Shown here: positions 12,416-23,600 of the stretch, piece by piece
How positions within the stretch are numbered: the stretch's first letter is position 1
How the letters are laid out: every line of letters starts with the position of its first letter
Source of the DNA: Edaphochlamys debaryana
Taxonomy: Eukaryota > Chlorophyta > Chlorophyceae > Chlamydomonadales
Length of the DNA: 64,000 nucleotides
Assembly (NCBI GenBank): GCA_016858145.1
Contig: JAEHOE010000018.1
Coordinates: 248,001 to 312,000 of the forward strand
Direction of reading: 5' to 3'
Position numbers and translations under genes: made by a program
Notes under the pieces: generated by a model
Databases searched by the model: none
What the model saw: only the letters and a program-made list of their open reading frames with translations
Told to the model about the DNA's origin: nothing

Positions 12416-15317
12416 ATGGGTGAAACAGCCGAGGCCATTAACTTGGCCGAGGAGACCCCGCTGCAGCGCCCGCTTAAGCGCGTCAAGCAGGAGCCCGCTG
12501 TGCTGAGCCTTGTGGACTCCGACGGTGAGGCCGTGAGCAATAGCTGCAGCGAGCCCCAGTTTCTCCGCAAGGCCAGCATTCTCCCGGAGCCTTTCTTCGC
12601 GACCGGGGGCCTGTTAGGGTCTCCTGTGTACGGGCACTGGGGCAGGGGACCGCTGTTTTGCCCAAGGCAAACGTAGGCTCATTGCTTGTCCACGTTGTGC
12701 GTGCCTCGCTGACTCCCGTCCCTCTCTTTTGACACTTTGTGCTTGCAGATGATGCTCCCGCCCCAAAGTCCGGCCCGGGGGCTGCAGCGGAGCAGGTAAG
12801 CGCATGTGACTGCATTCGGGGGTGAGACCGGCCGTATGCTTGCGCCTGCTTACCCCTTCCGGTCTCCGCTATGCTCACAGGTGCCTGAGCGACCAATGGC
12901 CCACCCGCGCGTCGGTACTGGGCTGTGGGGTGCGCTCTTAGAAGGAGGAGGAGACGCAGCAGCGAACCCTGCGATGGGCCAGCGCCTGGGTGGCGAGCGG
13001 CCGCTGTACCGACCGCCATCAGCCCGCTTCAGGCGCGGAGCACTAGGGCAGCGGGGCGGGGTTGCGCCCAGTCCAATCGAGATAGAGGACTCGGACGAGG
13101 ACGATGCTATGGCGCTCCGGGCAGCGGCCAACGACTTCCGCAGCCGCGTGGCGTCACTGCGGAGGCTCCCAGGGTCGCCGCGAGGGCCGGCCGCTGCCGG
13201 TGCAGGCGCCGAGCCCGCCGGGTAAGCTGCAGACCGATGAGGACGGGGGCAGCCGCGCTATTTAAAACCACCTCGTTTCGTTCCCGCTGGCCCGCCTACC
13301 ACCGCTCAACTTCCTTCCCTCCCCCCACCCCAATCCTGCCGTGACCCCCGCAGGGACCTCCTCGCTGACGACGCCTCTTCGGGCGCCGCGGCCGGCGTTG
13401 CGCGCCTCCTCGCACCGGGCGCGGCCGCCCGCAACCCCTACCTCCCCTTCGCCCCCGCCCCCGCCCCCGCCGCCCACCCCCTCTACGCCGCCGACGCGCC
13501 GCCCAACCTCCTCCCCTTCCCCGGCTACATGGCCATGGGCATGCCTCCGCCAGGCCACCCCAACCCCAACGCCGACACCGGCCCTGCCGCCGACGCTGAA
13601 CGCCTGCCCCGCTCCCGCCGCCTGGTCCTGCCGGGGCCCCGGCACGCCGTGCACAGCCGCCGCCCGGGCGCGGCGGCCGACCCCGGGGCCGCCGGATCGC
13701 CGCCGGCTCCGGCGGCCGACGCGGGTGGGTCTCCTGCCGTCCTCGTCCCTCGCCGGCGCGTGCGCTTCGGTTTCGACCCAGCGGACCGGGAGCGAGGGGG
13801 GGACCGGCCCGCGCCCGCCGCCGCCGCGGCGGCGGCGGCGATGGCCCGGCGCGAGGGCGGCCCTGGCGGCGCCGCCAACGCTGGCGGTGGCGGCGGTGGT
13901 GGCGGCGGGCCGCTGGGTGTGCAGGAGCTGGACGATGAGGCTCTGGCGCTGCGGCTGCAGCAGGAGGAGGAGGAGCGGGCGGCCATGGAGGCCGCACGGC
14001 GCCTGGAGGCGGAGGAGCACCGCCGCATGATGGTGCGTGGTAGGGGGGCGGACTGCGGGGTGGGAGTGGGCGCCCCCAGCAGCAGCGAGGGAGGGCATGC
14101 TCGGGTCGGGTCGGGTGTGGGTGCCTGCCGGCGCTGCCCTACTGTTTGCTTCCTGACTGATGACTCTGACTCCTTGCCCCTGTCTTTTCCCTGTCTATGG
14201 ATGTCTTCTCTCCCTCCGCCTGCAGAGCCGCCTAGAGATGCTGGAGACGCTCGAGGCGGCGCAGGCGCAGATGGCCCGCAGCCGGGCCGTCAACGCCGCC
14301 GCCGCCGCCGCCGCGGCCGCTGCAGCTGCCGGCGACGCTGACCGGCCGGGGCGCCGCAGCGGCCGGGAGCGCGAGCGGGACCGGTCTCGGGACCGAGAGC
14401 GCGCCCGCTCGCCCGGCGGCGGGGGCTGGCGCATGCGGGGCCTACCGCCGGCCGGGCTGCCGGGGCCGTTCTACGAGGGCGAGGAGGGCCGGGGCGAGGC
14501 GGGACCGCCGGGAGTGCCGGGCGCGGGGGCCGGCGGCGGCGGCCCGGGCGCGGGCGCGGGCGCGGGCGCGGGGCCGGGGGAGCGGGACGCTGGCGACCGC
14601 GGCGGCGCGGGCCGGTGGCAGAGCCGGGCCCTGCACGAGATGCTGATGGCGGCCATGGCGGGGCCCTACGGCATGCACCGCATGGGCATGGGCATGCGCG
14701 GAGACGACGACGGGCCAGGTGGGCTGGGCATATTTGCGGGCGGGAAGGGAGCGGGAAGGGCCTTGAAGCGCGCGGTGGCGTCGGTGGGGAGAGGTCGGGG
14801 GTCGGGCCGTTGTGTTGTGCGTGTCCGGGGTCATTCAGGAAGTGACGGTCTTCTGACTTGCCCGGCCCCACCCGCCCCGCCCCATTCCTCCGCAGGCTAC
14901 CCCGGCCACCGCCGCGGCCGCCACGCCGCGGCGCAGGCGCGCAGCGCCGCCCTAGCCATGCGGGAGCAGCTGCAGGCGGCGCAGCGGGCCGGCATCCCTG
15001 CGCACCTGCTGCTGTCGGACCGCGACTTCACGCCGGAGGATTACGAGATGCTGTGTCGGTTGGACGAGCGAGTGGAGAACCGCAAGGGCGCCAAGGACGA
15101 GCAACTGTCGACGCTGCCGACCGAGGTGGTTGGCGCCGAGGGCCGGCGGCGCAGCGACGGCGCCCCCGCCACCTGCGCCGTGTGCCTTGAGGACCTGGCC
15201 GGGGGTGACGTGGCGAAGCGCCTGCCGTGCGGACACGAGTTCCATGGGCCCTGCGTGGACCAGTGGCTGCGGACCAAGGCGGTGTGCCCCATCTGCCAGC
15301 GCGGCCTGGAGGGGTGA
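12416..15317 (+). CDS. RING-H2 E3 ubiquitin ligase with SUMO-interaction-like motifs
   Basis: Exons 12416-12524, 12749-12795, 12881-13221, 13354-14032, 14226-14718 and 14896-15317 give 696 residues. The C-terminus has a complete RING-H2 finger (about 650-690) in the order Cys-Cys-Cys-His-His-Cys-Cys-Cys, preceded by the SDRDFTPEDYEMLCRLDE block typical of plant RING-H2 ligases. The N-terminus holds VKQEP (Lys24, a sumoylation-type psi-K-x-E site), then VLSLVDSDDD (29-38), a hydrophobic core followed by acidic residues as in SUMO-interacting motifs. A second such stretch, IEIEDSDEDD, starts near residue 118. A Glu/Arg-rich coiled coil (about 356-415) and an Arg/Ser-Arg/Asp-rich region lie between. 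RING is certain. A SUMO-targeted ligase role is inference; a nuclear RING ligase without SUMO preference is the alternative. Confidence 0.88.
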
Positions 15318-16730
15318 GCGCGAGGAAGGCGGGGGCAGGCACGGGGTGGAAGCGCGAGGAGGGGGTTCAGGCGGGCTAGGAGGTAGCGGGAGGCGGCTGG
15401 CGAGGAGGGGAGGGAGGAGTAGGAGAAGGGAGAGCGCGGGCGGGGCTGGAGGGCATGGGGTCCCGGAGCGGGGGTGGAGGGACGGGTAGAACAGTAGGGG
15501 ATGGGGACAGAAATGGAGAGGTCGGGCGGATGCTGGCAGGTCCGCCGGGCCCGACACCGCTGGGCGGATGCTCGGCGGTAGGCCCATAGAGCAAGCAGTG
15601 GCAGCTGCTCCCGGGTTGTGAAGGCTACCTAGCCATGGCTGCGGACGTAGGTGCGGACTCACCCAGCGGACTGCTTGCGGCTGAGAGGGCATGTGGTATA
15701 TCAAGTGGATGCTTTTTAGGGCGGGCGCCCCGCCATTGACATGGACCTTAAGACGGCTTGGCAGCTGACGCCGGCTGAGACGTAGCCCTTTTGTGGGTTC
15801 GTGGTCTGGGCTGCCACATATACAAAGGCAGGCAGGCACCTGCAAGCACGTAGGGACTGGGCAGGAGGTGTGTATGTGCGGCGGAGGTAGGACTGCGTAG
15901 AGCTGAGTGCAGTAAATGGTTTTGTGCGGCCTACACCGGGCACCCCCGCATTGCCGGTGCCTCCGTACCGTGGCGTTGACTGGACTCGACACGACGAGAC
16001 TGCAGTGACATGTGTTGTGTGAGCGCTTTGACTGGGGCTGCGAGGCGGGGCTTGACATGTGTTTCACTGAGTAGCCGCGGCATTTCCGCTTTGGGGACGG
16101 CGGGGTCGCATGTTTATGTCTGTTTGCGTGTGCCTCGATGGCGCCGGGGTCAATGGCTGGTCATTGGTGCAACAGGGTGACAGGAGCAACGAATGTTCCC
16201 TTGCCGGATTGTGCCCGTGTGGCCGGACAGTGCGGGGCAATGAAGGGTTCTGGTTTTGGGCGGTGGGCACGAGGGGGACAGAAGCACTGCGGGACAGCAT
16301 CTCTGCGTGTGCCCGCTGCTATTTGCGTCAGGTCCCGGTCATGTCTTGTCGTACCTCGGGCGACATGAAGCGGGCTGACTGATTCCTGACAAGGAGGTGG
16401 GGGCAAGGTGGGGGCAGGGCCCCCTGCTGCTGTGCCGGACCTCCAGGTTGGGGCTAGCTGGCTGAGGCTGCGCTCGGGAACCTCCGGCGAAGGGCCGCTA
16501 TGGGCCTCGCCCATCTGTAACATACTATGGAAAGCAGCTACCACGTCACACAACCTGCGGTACCTGCGGAGAACGGTTCCTCCCTCGGTTTTGTGGCTTG
16601 CCGGTACCGCACGTGCGGGTGCGTTGACAATATCGGTATCAACATGCTCAGGGGAGTCGGGCAGCACGCATGCGGGTCAGGGCGGGGGGTCAGGCAGTCT
16701 GTGAGCGCAAGGCCCATCCAGCTGGCAAAG
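15318..16730. other. RING-gene 3' UTR and convergent intergenic region
   Basis: No supported exon on either strand. The interval runs from the RING stop codon to the minus-strand poly(A) signal of the helicase gene. The RING 3' UTR probably extends to just past the TGTAA at 16516. Open frames on both strands are unspliced, lack family resemblance and look like chance in GC-rich sequence. Confidence 0.45.
16516..16520 (+). terminator. Poly(A) signal TGTAA, RING gene
   Basis: TGTAA is the standard green-algal polyadenylation signal, with cleavage usually 10-20 bases downstream. This is the first plus-strand copy I found after the RING stop codon and implies a 3' UTR of about 1.2 kb. Confidence 0.5.
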
Positions 16731-16735
16731 TTACA
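16731..16735 (-). terminator. Poly(A) signal TGTAA, Strawberry notch gene
   Basis: TTACA on the plus strand is TGTAA on the minus strand. It is the first one downstream of the helicase stop codon and implies a 3' UTR of about 0.93 kb. It lies about 210 bases from the convergent RING signal, so the two transcripts would end tail to tail with little or no overlap. Confidence 0.5.
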
Positions 16736-17666
16736 GCGTGGTCCAAAGCTTACCGCCCCCGTCCGCCCCCATGGGGGCGCCCAGCTTGTCAAACCTTAGG
16801 TCCAAATCTCCTCGATCCATGCAAACGTCTCCCCCTCCGGTACACGACTTCCCGTACACGGCACGGAGTCAGATGCCATCCTGCGGTCAACAAGTGCTTG
16901 CGATCCGGCGGGCGACGGACCCTCGCCGATTCGCGCCCAACGAGAACATGATGAGTGGAGGACACCAGCCTCTGCACAGACAAAGATAGCAGCACACTCG
17001 TTCAAGACCATCAAAGACATCGGTGAACATATCAGGCGATCTGCCAACAGCAGTGCTTCGGTACAAAGAAGCTGCCAAGCCCTTAGCAAAGGCCCGCACC
17101 CCGCCGGGCTCTTGCCCGGTTAGCCTCGCGCCCCGGCCCCTGACCCAGAGTCTTTCCACCACATCCGCTTCCGCCCCAAACCAACTCCCACCCGGCCGTT
17201 CTCCGCTCTCCATCGTACACGGACATCCCGCCCACCCCTCATGCAGCCACCTGTACACTCCCCTGGCACCGCCCCACGTCAGCCCTCACACCCGCCAGAC
17301 CTCACACCACCAAAGGGCTGCGCGGACGAGGTCCGTGCCATGCTCCCACACCCCACCCACAGCCCAGCTCCGTAGCCCCGATAAGACGCCGCGTGCGCGG
17401 ACCACCCGCCCCGCCCACACCAAGCCGGGCAGCAGCCGACCGGGCCACACCACACCGCGCCGCTCCCCGAGGCCCAGCCACACCCCACCACTCCCCCAGC
17501 GCGACGCCATCCCGGCTCCAGCTCCCGGCTCCCGGCTCTCCACCCCACCCCACCCCACCCCCACCCCGCCCCACCACTCCCCCCCGCCTCCACCTCTTCA
17601 ACGACTGCACCAGACGCCCCTGCACCCCTCCACCTCCCACCACCCCAACCCCGCCTCCACGACCCC
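16736..17666 (-). other. Strawberry notch 3' UTR
   Basis: This interval lies between the helicase stop codon and its first TGTAA signal. It is extremely C-rich on the plus strand. A long proline/histidine/serine-rich plus-strand frame starting at 17023 runs through it but also across the last coding exon of the opposite strand, so I treat it as compositional. Confidence 0.45.
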
Positions 17667-20600
17667 TCACTGCTGCACCCTCGCCACGAAGTTGTCGGCG
17701 TCCTGCGGCAGCAGGCTCAGCCCCACCACCACCCGCCCGTCCCCCAGCGCGATGCGCGCCACCCGGGGCATGGGCTTGCCGCCCTCGCGCCCCGAGCGGC
17801 CCGCGTTGGAGCCCATGACCGTATCGAACAGCTGCCGCAGCAGGGGCAGCACGGCGCCTGGTGCAGGGGGGGTTGGGGTGGGGGAGGACGTGTTAGAATG
17901 TGCACACTTTGGTCTGAAAGAGATGGGTGGTGGTGGTGGGGGGGGGGGCGGAGAGCTGTGGTATGCGCTGTGGGGGCAGGGGAGGTGGGGTGGGAGAGGG
18001 GCATTTAGAGATGGGTGGTGGGGGGCGGGGGGGTGGGGAGGGCTGCCGCAGCCGTGCAGGGGGGATGGGGTGGGGGAGGGGGAAGGGGGGGCAAGGGGGC
18101 ATGGGTTCAGTTGGGCAGAGGGTGAGTTGACAGGACGGGCAGCACGGCGCATATAAAGGGGGTTTAGGGGGGGAAAGGGCGGGGTTGTCAGACTGGCTGC
18201 TGCTGCGTGTTGCATGCCCTGTTCCGGAAGAGATGCTTTGGGGCGGGGTTCGAGTGGAGGGCAGGGTCGAGGCAGGAACACAAGGTGAGCGGTTGTCTGG
18301 GGGGAACACGACTGCGTCCTCGAGCGCCCGTCCACCCCCCACGCCCCCCCCCCTCACCCGCCACGATGTACAGGCGGTACACGCGGGAGCCGAAATTGCA
18401 TGCGCCCAGGCGCTGCCGCCTCGCGCACTGGCGGCCGTGCAGGCAGCCCTCCCGCAGGTACTCGTGCCAGAAGGTCCAGTGCTTCTTGCCCACCTGGGGG
18501 ATTTGGGTTTCAGTTGGGAGGGGTTGGGTTGGGTAGGGCTGGGTCGCGGTCGGGTCGGGTGGAGGTGAGGAAGCTGCGTGGCTCCGCCCGCTGCCCTCAG
18601 CCCCGCCCAGCCGAAGCCCTTCCTCGGCGCCTCCTCTTCCCCTCCTGGTCCGACATACTCGCACACCCCCGCCCGCACCTTCCCCGGCGTACACGAGCCG
18701 CCCGCCCTTGACACACGTCGTCCCCTCCCTCCCCCACCCTTCCTTTTCCCTCCAACCTCAGCTCCTTGTCCTCTTTGACGTACCGCACACGCCAATACAC
18801 ACACGCCTCCCCCTCCCTCCCTCCCCCACTCTTCCTTCCCCCCTCCCCCTCCCCCTCACCTCCTTGTCCACCTTGACGTACTTGTCCTCCAGCTCGAACT
18901 CCGTGAACACGTAGCCCTTGAGCTGCGGGGGGTGCGGGCAGGGGAGAGGCGGGGGGCGGGAGGGCGGATGCTTACACGGGGGCGGAGACGGGCGGAGGCA
19001 TAACAAGGCGCGGACGGGAACTCGGCCCCGTCCCACTCTTCCACCCCACCCCACCACCCCGTCCCCGTCCCGAAGCATTCTTTACCCCTCTCCCACCCGC
19101 CCCGCCCCGCCCCGCCCCCCCCACCGCCCCCTCCCCCCACCTGCTGCGGCCGCTGGATACGGTACTCCAGGCGCCTGCTGCTGCTGAGCACTGTCTTGCG
19201 CATGGCGGTGGCCAGCAGCACCAGGGGGTGGCCCGTGCCGCCCACGTTGGCCTGGCGCTTCTGGATGTAGAAGCCGACCTGCGGGGTGAGGGGAGGGGAA
19301 GGGGAGGGAGGTGTGGGGGGGGGGAGGAGAGGGGAAAACGTGTGTGTATGGGCGTGCCGCGCGCCTCTGGAGAGCCCCCGTTGGGTTGCCTCGCCGGGCC
19401 AGGGAAAGGGCTCACGCAAGCTGCCCGCTCACACAGCCTGGATGCTTCGAGTTCCGCAGCGCCACCCCACTGCACTGCGTCCTCCCCACGACAACCCCGA
19501 CAGCGCCCACCTTGGCCATGGCCTGCGGCGGGGCGTTCTCCGCGCGCATGTCCGCCAGCGCCGCTTCCAGCGCCTGCTCCGCGTCGTCCCAGGACAGCCC
19601 GTCGTCCACGTCCACCTGGGGGGTCGAGGGGGGGTGGGGTGAGGGGAGTGGGAGGGGTGTGTGGGCGGGACCTGGGGCAAGAGGAGGCGGCTACCGTGAC
19701 GCGAGCGCACACATCCACGCGTCACCGGCACACACCCCTGCCGATTGCCCCCTTCACACGTCACCCATCCTCACCACCGGCATCGTCCTTCCGCCAGCTG
19801 CACCCGCCCCCTTCCTCTTGCCCCCTGCCCCTGCTCCCACCCCCCTCCCCACCTCGAGGTAGCTGGTGGCCGCCCCCGAGTGCGGGTCCGTGTGGATGAC
19901 CGTCTCCTCCTGCACCGCCACGCGGGAGGAGGCCAGGTTGAGGATGCCCTCCTCGTAGGTGCCGGCGGTGCGGGCCTGGGGGGGGGTGGGGTGGGTGGGG
20001 CGGGGTGGGTGGAGTGGGGGAGTGTAGGAGGCTCTGAGGGGTGGGCCATGAACGAGGGTGCCCTCGCGCACAGGCACGCACTTGGAAACGTGCACACGGT
20101 TTGACAGTGGGCACACGGGCTGCGCACCTGCTTGATGAGAGACTCCATGATGTTGAAGAAGTAGGAGAACATGACGTCCTGGGCCTGCGGTTGGTTGGTA
20201 GTTTGGATGGTTGGTTGACAAGGATTGGGAGCGATGCCAACGGTTGATCCACTCATGGGACAGGGCACAGGTGCAACACCCCCGCCACAAGCCTCCCCAT
20301 CCCTCCAAGGCCCCCCCCCCCCCGCCCCTTCCGCCCCCCCCCCACCTGCAGCGGCAGCCCCAGCAGGCGGTTGAGGAAGCGGGGCACGTCGGCGGAGCGC
20401 CCGCGGCCCGCGGCGCTGCCGGCTCCCACGACCTGCCAGAACTCGCCCCTGCGGACCGGGGGTGGGGGCGGTGGAGGCAGCGATGGAGGCGGAGGTTGCG
20501 CACATGGGTCAGGAGCTTGAGTGGGCAGCACTGGGCGGCAGTGGGGGCCGCGGGCGGGCAGCGCTAGGGCAGGACCGATACTGCTCATGGGAACAATGCT

Positions 20601-23600
20601 GCCGCAGCGGAGCCCCCCACCCCGCCCAAAACCCTCCTCCCACCCAACCCAACTCCTCCCTTCCTTCCCCCACCCCTGCTGCCCACCCACCCGTATCCGC
20701 TGCCGCTCCGCTCCACCAGGCCCATGGTCTTGAGGAAGCCCCGGGCCGCCGCCATGAAGGCCGCCTGCGCCTGGCCGCTGCCGGGGACCAGGTGCTCGGG
20801 TGTGGCGGGGGGGCGCAGCTCGGGCGGCAGGTCGGGCGGGGAGGCGCCCGCCACCGTGTGCACGCCGGCGCACACGCACTCCAGCAGGCGGTTGATGGCC
20901 TGGGTGCCGTACCTGTACGGCACGGTACGGCAGGGAGGTGTCGGGGTTAGGGGGGTTGAGAAGGGCTGCAGGTGAACATGAGGAGAGCGCGGAGTCGACA
21001 AGCGGGGAGAGGAGATTCGGCAGGATGTGCCCCGAAGCGTCCCTTGTTACACCCCCCCGCCGCCAACTCCCCGCCCCGCCCTCTCCCTGCCCCGCCCCCT
21101 CACTTGTTGTCCACGTCGAAGGGCTTGAGGTCGGAGGAGGCCCCCAGCGCGCGGCGGTCGCCCCTCAGCAGGGCGCCCAGGGAGGTGAGGCGCTTGGCCA
21201 CGGCGCCGGCGAACCTGGGGGTGGGTGGGGGGTGCGGAGTGAGTAGGAGGGGTGGGGGGAGCGGGTTGGGGAGCGGGTGGCACTGGCAGGGCCTCGCTGC
21301 GGGAGAGGTACGTCTGGGCACGGTAGGGCATGCCGCAGTGAGCGCGTGTTTGAGGGGGCAGCGCGGGTGGGGTCGGCGGGTGGCGGCAGAGCCAGGGCTC
21401 CGCGTCCGCCCCTTCAGCCCCTGACGTCCGCGCACAAGGCTGCTCCCAAAGCGCACCTGTACTCGCCCCCGCACTTGGTGACCAGCAGGCAGTAGATGGG
21501 CGCCGAGGCCTGGTTGGAGCGGTGGGAGCGCCCGAACTGCTGGATGGCCTGCGGGTGGAGCGGGGGTAGAGGGGAGGGGGTTGGGGGCGTTTGAAGCTGA
21601 GCGGGAGTTGGGGATGTGGGGCAGGGGCAGTGGCAGTGGCGGGAAAAATGTTGAGCTACAGGTACAGCTGAGGCACGAGGCACCCGGGCCCTTCCGCGTG
21701 CGGTCACGGGGCGTGAAGGAGGAGGTACCTGTACCCTTGCCGTGCCTGCCTGCATAGCCCCACACCCCAGGGGGAGCCGGGCCACGCACCTTGTCCGCCG
21801 ACCAGGGCAGCTCCAGCGTGATGTGGAAGCGCCGGGCCTGGTTGGCGACCCTGCGTGGAGAGAGAGGTATCGGGCATTCACTAACCAGGCACAGGCCACC
21901 CTCGCCGGCCACCCGAGCTACCCTCCATGCCGGGGCACGATGCCCCTCCTCTCCCCCCCTTCCTCCTCCCCTCTTCCCTCCCTCCTCTCCCCCTTACCCC
22001 CTGCCTAAATACACACGCCAGGTCCCCCCCAACCCCCTCCCCCCCCACCTCCTGTCCGCCTGCAGGGAGATGCCCGTGGAGGCTGCGTCGCTGATGATGG
22101 CCACCCGCTTCCGCCCCGCCATGAAGTCCTCCTTCTCCACCATGTTGACCATCTTCTGGGCCTCGTCCTCGCGCCGCTGCTTGCACACCACCTGGGTGGG
22201 TGGGTGGGTGGGTGGGGGGTGGGAGTGAAGGAGGGAGCAGGGTGGGGTGGAGTGTGCTGGTTGCATGGGGCTGGGCAGGGCTTGTGCGATAGTGTCGCGT
22301 GCACGGAGCTGGGCGCGTGATCACCAGGGCCGCAGTCCTGCTCTGCTGCCCCCCCCCCGCCGGGCCCCCGGAAGCAGGGCTGCAGTCCCTGCCCCTCTGA
22401 CGCCACCCATCCGGCTCTGCCTCCCCTTTTCCCCACCACGCCTGTCCGGCCGCCTCACCTTGCCCGCGTCGTTCCGCACGAGCTGCAGCTTCCGCCCCGT
22501 CATCTCCGCCACCGCCCCCTCGCCGCCCAGCAGCTCCGTCAGCTGGTCCAGCGGGTTCACGGGGAGCTGGGGGGGTGGTGGAGGGCGGAAGGGCGGGAGG
22601 GAGGATGGAGGTGAATGGGTGAGGCCCGGCGCGCTGGGGAAACGCGCGTGAGCGACGCGCCGGGGAATGACCGGGACCGCAGCCCACACCAAGAACCTCC
22701 CCGCCGTGCCCTTGTGTCCGCAAGCAGCCTCCACGTCGTGTCCCCAACCTCAACCCCGTCCACCTTCCCCCCCTTTCCGAAACGCGCTGCTCCCCCAACC
22801 CTCCCCCGTCGCATCCAGAAGCTCCAGGGGCTGCAGGACTCTCACCTCACCCCTCGACACCCACAACCCACCCACGGCCCACCCACCCCACCCCCTGTCG
22901 CCCCCCCTCATCCCCCACCTCCATCGCATCCAACTTCAATCCCGTCCACCTTCCCCCCCCCTCATCCCCCACCTCCATGGCGTCCAGCAGCCGCAGCAGC
23001 ATGGTCCGGCACTTGCGCAGCTCCTCGGGCAGCGCCACGCCCTGCCGCTGCCGGGCCGGGCCGGAGCCGCGCAGTGCGCCCGCGCCGGGGCCCTCGTCGA
23101 TCAGCTCCACCTCCTCCTCCCCCTCCTCGCCCTCGTCCTCCTCGTCCTCCAGGCTCGCCCGCCGCCCGTACGCGCCCGTGCCCGTGCCCGTGCCCGTTCC
23201 CGTGGTGTTGGAGGGCCCGGCGGCGCCGGAGTTGGTGCCGCGCGTGTTGCGGGTGCCGCGGGCGGCGCCGGCGGGGGGTTCCTCCTCCGCCTCGGAGGAC
23301 TCCTCGTCGTCGGAGGACGAGGCCTCGCTGGGTAGAGGACACGGATGGGCAGGGAGGGGGGTGCGCAGCGGGTGTGAGGCAGGGTAGGGGCAACAGGCCG
23401 ATGGTACGGTGGGGTAAGGGTGAATGGGGGCAGTGGGGAGCGGGGAGCGGGGCACGAGTGAGCGTGTGGTGGCGGCGGAGGGCGAGGAGGATGCAAGCTG
23501 GGGCCCATCCGAGGTCGGGGCAGGGGCAGGGAAGACTGTTGAACTGCAGGTGGCACAGGAAACCCCAGCCAACTCCGTGGGGGAAGAGAGAGCCGTCCCG

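Noticed and set aside
17023..18156. 377-codon Pro/Ser/His-rich plus-strand open frame
   Set aside because: It runs antisense through the last coding exon and 3' UTR of SBNO and reflects C-rich composition.
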